Notes under the pieces: generated by a model
What the model saw: only the letters and a program-made list of their open reading frames with translations
Told to the model about the DNA's origin: nothing
The model's database searches: none
Source: Lentisphaeria bacterium UBA1829
GTDB taxonomy: Bacteria; Verrucomicrobiota; Lentisphaeria; Victivallales; UBA1829
Length of the DNA stretch: 8,956 nucleotides
Reading direction: 5' to 3'
Assembly (NCBI GenBank): GCA_002338895.1
Contig: DDJH01000246.1
Coordinates: 11,914-20,869, forward strand
Position numbers and translations under genes: made by a program
Shown here: positions 6,086 through 8,956 of the stretch, piece by piece
Layout: each line of letters opens with the position of its first letter
Numbering within the stretch: position 1 is the stretch's first letter

Positions 6086-7129
6086 TCACGGTTTTCCGCT
6101 TTCCGGAAGAAGCACGAACGGCGCGTTTCCCTCCGGAACCCGGGAATGAGTTTTTCCGGAACTGTCGATCAGAAACGTCCGGATGCTCCGGTCCAGATTT
6201 CCGGCGAATGCGGGCCCGTTGATGAAAAGAGAGGTCGACAGCGCATCGGCATCCACGCCCCGCGGTGCAACCACCGTTGCGGAAACGCTCCGATCCACCG
6301 GCACCCCGGTCAACGGGTTCACGATATGCGTATACCGTTTTCCGTCGATGACCACATAGCGTTCATAGTCTCCGCTTGTCGCGATGCTCTCGTTCAGAAT
6401 GGCGACCACGGCGATCTGCCGTTCGGCCGATTTCGGATCCCGGATGGCGATCCGGTAATTCTCTCTTCCGGGCGGCGGAAGGGGCAGCGTCCGCAGATTG
6501 CCGCCGAGATCCACAAATCCGCGCCGGATCGAACTCTCCTTCAAAATCGCCTCCACCGCCTTGTCGACCGCCCAGCCCTTGGCGATTCCGCCCAGATCGA
6601 TCGAGAGACCCGGCACATCAAAGCGGACCGTTTTCAGGCGATCGTCGAACTGGATTTTATCCCATCCGCAAATTTTTTTCGCCTCGGCGATCTCTTCGGG
6701 AGAGGGAAGCGTTTTCCGTGCGCGGCGGAACCCCCAGACCTTCATCAGCGGACGGATCGTCGGATCGAACGCCCCGTTGGAAATCCGGTGATAGCGTCTG
6801 CACTCCTGCAGGATCTCCCAGAGCTGCGGAGAACAGCGGAAAGGCCCCTCCGCCGCCGATGCGTTGAGCTTTCCCAGCTCGCTTTCCGGATCAAAATAGT
6901 TGCAGAGTTTCACAACCTTCTCCATCGCCGTCCGCGCGGCCCGGAATCCCCGTTCGATCTCGCGGGAATCCGGATCGATCAGCGTAACGGTCGCGCGGGT
7001 GCTCATGATGGGGAAGGAGAGCGAATCCTTCCGGTACCGGGGCGCCGATTCGAAATACCGGATTCCTCCGAGAACAACGCAGGCGATCATGGCCCATAAG
7101 ACGGCAACGCCGATTCGTTTTGGTGTCAT
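6086..7129 (-). CDS. apbE: FAD:protein FMN transferase ApbE, membrane-anchored
   Basis: ApbE attaches FMN from FAD covalently to Thr/Ser of extracytoplasmic flavoproteins such as RnfG/NqrC-type subunits. The 347 residues show the family blocks in order: MSTRATVTL (42-50), CNYFDPESELGKLN (76-89), FDPTIRPLMKVWGF (121-134), IDLGGIAKGWAVDKA (177-191), GFVDLGGNLR (204-213), SIATSGDYERY (248-258), THIVNPLTG (267-275, H268) and DALSTSLFING (295-305). The N-terminal hydrophobic segment (about 7-23) is probably an uncleaved anchor. Cys17 in MIAC only loosely fits a lipobox and is followed by more hydrophobic residues. MST replaces the more usual MGT near residue 42. ATG 7129 follows the xerD stop by 3 nt, with GAGG 9 nt upstream, so it is co-transcribed with xerD. 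No flavoprotein substrate is encoded in this window. Confidence 0.95.
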   Translation of the reverse strand: MTPKRIGVAVLWAMIACVVLGGIRYFESAPRYRKDSLSFPIMSTRATVTLIDPDSREIERGFRAARTAMEKVVKLCNYFDPESELGKLNASAAEGPFRCSPQLWEILQECRRYHRISNGAFDPTIRPLMKVWGFRRARKTLPSPEEIAEAKKICGWDKIQFDDRLKTVRFDVPGLSIDLGGIAKGWAVDKAVEAILKESSIRRGFVDLGGNLRTLPLPPPGRENYRIAIRDPKSAERQIAVVAILNESIATSGDYERYVVIDGKRYTHIVNPLTGVPVDRSVSATVVAPRGVDADALSTSLFINGPAFAGNLDRSIRTFLIDSSGKTHSRVPEGNAPFVLLPESGKP

Positions 7130-7132
7130 TTT

Positions 7133-8026
7133 TCAAGACCTCGGGTGAAATTTTCGATGGACCGCCAGCAGCTGCCGCTGGTCCACATGGGTATAAATCT
7201 GAGTGGTTGCGATATCCGCGTGTCCGAGCATCTCCTGGATCACGCGCAGATCGGCTCCGTTTTCGAGCAGATGGCTGGCGAAGGAGTGGCGGAGCGTATG
7301 CGGATGAATGTTTTTGGTGATTCCGGCCTGCAGAGCGGCCTCTTTAATGATCGCCCAGATCCGTTCGCGGTCGAGGACTTTTCCGCGGTGGGAGAGAAAC
7401 AGCGTCGTCTCATCGGGATTTTTCAGCAGGCAGGGACGCGACTTTGTCAAATAGCGGCGGATTGCCTGAAGGGCCAGATGTCCCACCGGCACGATTCTCT
7501 CCTTCGCCCCCTTTCCGAGGACGCGGATCACGCCGTCTTCCATATTGATGGAGGAGATCTTCAGCGACGCCACTTCAGAGACCCGCAGTCCGCACGCATA
7601 CATCACCTCCAGAATCGCCCGGTTCCGGATTGCGAGGAAATCCTTTGCGTTCACCGCATAGACATTCATCAGCGCCTCCACCTCCCGCGACGACATGAAC
7701 TCCGGCAGAATCCTCCACAGTTTCGGCGAATCCATGACCGACGTAATCTCTTCCGGAATGAATTTTTCCTGATACAGATAGCGGAAAAAGACCTTGATCG
7801 CCACGAGCCTTCTGGCCAGACTGGTCGGCTCCATGCCGTTTTCCTTATGTTCGCCGAGGAAATCGATGATGTCGTCCCGGGTCACCTCTTTGAAATCCTT
7901 TTTCCCCTCTCTTCCGAGGAAAGCGATGAAGTCCTGCAGATCGCACTTGTAAGCCGCGATGGAATTTCTGCTCAATCCGCGTTCCATTGTCAGATATCCG
8001 CAGAAATGCTGTAATAATTTTTCCAT
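7133..8026 (-). CDS. xerD: Site-specific tyrosine recombinase XerD
   Basis: XerD, with XerC, resolves chromosome dimers at dif during division. The 297 residues match the E. coli length (298). The N-terminal core-binding (SAM-like) domain covers about 1-105. The catalytic domain has all residues: R148 (GLRVSE), K172 (GKGAKER), H243-x-x-R246 (HPHTLRHSFASHLL), H269 (LGHADIATTQIY) and the nucleophile Y278. The ending THVDQRQLLAVHRKFHPR is typical of XerD rather than XerC or an integrase. ATG 8026 is preceded by GGGAGG (8041-8036) at 9 nt. It heads a two-gene unit with apbE. The presence of xerD does not by itself suggest a mobile element, since no excisionase, attachment repeats or phage genes are nearby. 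Confidence 0.96.
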   Translation of the reverse strand: MEKLLQHFCGYLTMERGLSRNSIAAYKCDLQDFIAFLGREGKKDFKEVTRDDIIDFLGEHKENGMEPTSLARRLVAIKVFFRYLYQEKFIPEEITSVMDSPKLWRILPEFMSSREVEALMNVYAVNAKDFLAIRNRAILEVMYACGLRVSEVASLKISSINMEDGVIRVLGKGAKERIVPVGHLALQAIRRYLTKSRPCLLKNPDETTLFLSHRGKVLDRERIWAIIKEAALQAGITKNIHPHTLRHSFASHLLENGADLRVIQEMLGHADIATTQIYTHVDQRQLLAVHRKFHPRS

Positions 8027-8167
8027 AACCCAATACCTCCCGGTACTTTAGCACGAATTTTCTCTTTTATCAATGCATCTGCGCCGTTTTTCCCCGTTTT
8101 TTCTCCCGGAAGCAGGAGATTTCCGGAACAAACCGGCCCGAAAACCGGAAAAAAATCCAATTGCCGA
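8027..8167. other. Divergent intergenic region between xerD and the candidate RNA
   Basis: No gene is seen here. It contains the xerD ribosome site, a doubtful xerD promoter, and a cluster of CCGG inverted repeats: CCGGAA (8106-8111), TTCCGG (8121-8126) and CCGGAA (8145-8150). These could form small hairpins or an operator for either divergent unit. Long T and A runs flank the cluster. Confidence 0.4.
8045..8073 (-). promoter_or_regulatory. Candidate promoter for xerD-apbE
   Basis: On the minus strand TTGATA (8073-8068) and TAAAGT (8050-8045) are 17 bp apart. The start would fall near 8038, inside the GGGAGG ribosome site. That would leave a leader of only about 12 nt, which weakens the call. 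No better minus-strand candidate was found between here and 8167. Confidence 0.3.
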
Positions 8168-8196
8168 TTGACTTTTCCGGAATCCCAATATATTAT
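8168..8196 (+). promoter_or_regulatory. Near-consensus sigma70 promoter driving a non-coding region
   Basis: TTGACT (8168-8173) and TATTAT (8191-8196), each 5 of 6 to consensus, are separated by exactly 17 bp. Transcription would start around 8203. It reads rightward, divergent from xerD, into a region with no convincing ORF. This is the best-matching promoter in the window. Confidence 0.7.
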
Positions 8197-8202
8197 CTTA
8201 AG

Positions 8203-8691
8203 AGAAGCACATCGGTGTCCGGTCAGACCCGGGAACGGTTCTTTTTGTTCCCCGGGAAATCCGCAGAAGGAACCGGACGGGAGGGGAAAACAGACCGGGA
8301 TGTGCGGTTTTGTCCGATTGGCAGAAGATCGGGATATCGGCCATGGAAACAGGGGATCGTCTCTGCGGACTGCTCATTGAAAAAAATACCCGGAGTATCT
8401 TCAAACGCTTTTCCCGGAACAGCGAAGCCTTCTGAGCGGGGAAATCCGCATCTTCCGGAACACGGTTTCGAAAGACGGCCTGTTTTCCCGACACACCCCT
8501 TCACAAAACGAGGAATAAAATCCGGAAAACTGCAAATGCGGCGGATGAGTGTTTTGTAAGAATTCACGAATGTTATGGCATCCGCCGGACGCGCGGCGGA
8601 ACGGCGATTCTTCCTTTCCGGAGGAGAGCATTTGAGGAGCACCGGGCATTTTCCAACGGAGCAACGGAGCAATCCGAAGCTCCGTTTTTTT
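8203..8691 (+). ncRNA. Candidate structured noncoding RNA, about 490 nt, family unknown
   Basis: The stretch is bounded by the promoter at 8168-8196 and the terminator at 8663-8691, and no reading frame in it looks like a protein. Pairing seen by eye: GTCCGGT (8217-8223) with ACCGGAC (8272-8278), enclosing CCCGGGAAC (8228-8236) with GTTCCCCGGG (8247-8256, one bulge); TTTTCCCG (8409-8416) with CGGGGAAA (8437-8444, one G-U); CGGCGGATG (8539-8547) with CATCCGCCG (8579-8587), nine perfect pairs. CGGTG (8213-8217) could also pair with CACCG (8640-8644), closing the two ends. I looked for signatures of RNase P RNA, tmRNA, SRP RNA and 6S RNA and did not find them. An unannotated short peptide gene, or a decayed gene that left only promoter and terminator, remain alternatives. 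Confidence 0.45.
8663..8691 (+). terminator. Intrinsic terminator of the candidate RNA
   Basis: AACGGAGC (8663-8670) and GCTCCGTT (8679-8686) form an 8-bp stem around the loop AATCCGAA. T continues without a break from 8685 to 8691. It is oriented for + transcripts, and no + strand protein gene precedes it for nearly 8 kb. This is why it supports a + transcript starting near 8203. The 5' arm is duplicated in tandem (8655-8662). Confidence 0.85.
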
Positions 8692-8713
8692 GTGAACGGT
8701 GCAGCGGGAGAGG

Positions 8714-8760
8714 AAAAAAAGAGGACGGTTCGAACTCATTCGATTCGAACCGTCCTCTTT
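8714..8760 (-). terminator. Long-stem intrinsic terminator of the right-edge gene
   Basis: AAAGAGGACGGTTCGAA (8718-8734) and TTCGAACCGTCCTCTTT (8744-8760) are perfect inverted repeats of 17 bp with a 9-nt loop. On the minus strand the stem runs into seven T (8720-8714). It lies 27 bp after the stop codon at 8788, which fits a terminator for that gene. The + side has only three T, so it works poorly in that direction. Confidence 0.85.
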
Positions 8761-8787
8761 GGATTATCCAGATTCTTCAAACGGGGA

Positions 8788-8956
8788 TCATTCCGGCTGG
8801 AACGTCATGGTGAAATCCCATTTCCAGACGGTTCCGGCGGGATGGGTGACCGGTTTTGCGGTCCACTTGGCCGGCGGATTGACAATGAGAGTGAAGTCGT
8901 TTCCGCCCCACATGCGGGAATCCATATAAGAGAAGGTGATCTCTTTTTGCGTGATG
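8788..8956 (-). CDS. C-terminal end of an unidentified protein (5' end outside window)
   Basis: A minus-strand frame is open from the right edge to TGA at 8790-8788, giving 55 complete codons. The residues ITFSYMDSRMWGGNDFTLIVNPPAKWTAKPVTHPAGTVWKWDFTMTFQPE alternate hydrophobic and polar positions and are rich in Trp, Phe and Thr. This suggests the last strands of a beta-sandwich, perhaps an extracellular or carbohydrate-related protein; that is only an impression. Coding status is supported by the terminator placed just behind the stop codon and by a sensible residue composition. I cannot name the family. No start is visible in the window. Confidence 0.6.
   Translation of the reverse strand, partial: ITQKEITFSYMDSRMWGGNDFTLIVNPPAKWTAKPVTHPAGTVWKWDFTMTFQPE

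Noticed and set aside
8176..8203. dif-like site near xerD
   Set aside because: TTATCTTAAGA at 8193-8203 resembles a XerD half-site and the central bases are A/T, but the XerC half-site does not match. The bases are also explained by the -10 element.
8161..8559. A 132-codon open frame on the + strand in the non-coding region
   Set aside because: Its start lies before the -35 element of the promoter, so the transcript from 8203 would not contain it. It has no ribosome site, and the protein is Arg/Pro/Gly-rich with no hydrophobic pattern.
8223..8672. A 149-codon minus-strand open frame in the same region
   Set aside because: It starts next to the + strand terminator, has no convincing promoter, and its composition (scattered Cys, Arg, Ser, Pro) is not protein-like.
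8203..8691. RNase P RNA, tmRNA, SRP RNA or 6S RNA
   Set aside because: The RNase P core GAGGAAAGTCCGG is absent. There is no tmRNA-type acceptor end; a GCAAATGCGGCGGATGAG stretch near 8534 begins like a tag but has no fitting stop. There is no SRP GGAA-loop/receptor pattern, and the length is too great for 6S RNA.
8723..8760. tRNA T-arm-like GGTTCGAA
   Set aside because: It is part of a symmetric 17-bp terminator stem, and no cloverleaf can be drawn around it.
1..8956. CRISPR array, insertion sequence or prophage
   Set aside because: No regularly spaced repeats, transposase, terminal inverted repeats with target duplication, or phage genes were seen. The only recombinase is the housekeeping XerD.

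Overview
The window reads like a GC-rich (about 60% by eye) bacterial chromosome segment of housekeeping genes. No plasmid, phage or insertion-sequence genes are visible. Protein flavour and the abundance of TCCGG/CCGGA words fit a Lentisphaerota (Victivallis-like) or related PVC-group bacterium. That placement is an impression, not a proof.

Layout. (1) Left edge, + strand: the C-terminal part of a RicT/PSP1-family iron-sulfur protein, overlapping by 4 bp a small protein with two Cys clusters (455-847). (2) A strong hairpin at 893-936 separates this convergently from (3) a five-gene minus-strand operon. It is read from a good sigma70-type promoter near 6000: purT, an exported beta-propeller-like protein of unknown function, a TrmA/RlmD-family RNA m5U methyltransferase, radC and acpS. 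The last three are joined by 4-bp ATGA overlaps. (4) A second minus-strand unit, xerD followed 3 nt later by a membrane-anchored apbE. (5) A 760-bp stretch without a convincing protein gene (8027-8787). (6) At the right edge, the last 55 codons of a minus-strand gene whose start lies outside, closed by a 17-bp-stem terminator.

The most interesting part is region 5. On the + strand it holds a near-consensus promoter (TTGACT-17 bp-TATTAT, 8168-8196). It is followed by about 490 bases with several strong inverted repeats and no plausible ORF, ending in a clear intrinsic terminator (8663-8691). I read this as a candidate stand-alone structured noncoding RNA. It did not match what I know of RNase P RNA, tmRNA, SRP RNA or 6S RNA.

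Functionally the large operon mixes purine synthesis (formate-dependent GAR transformylation), RNA modification, a RadC/JAB protein and activation of acyl carrier protein. It looks like a growth-linked operon rather than a pathway. XerD with ApbE is likewise probably co-transcription without a shared pathway. The RicT/Cys-cluster pair and the propeller gene are the least explained protein-coding parts.
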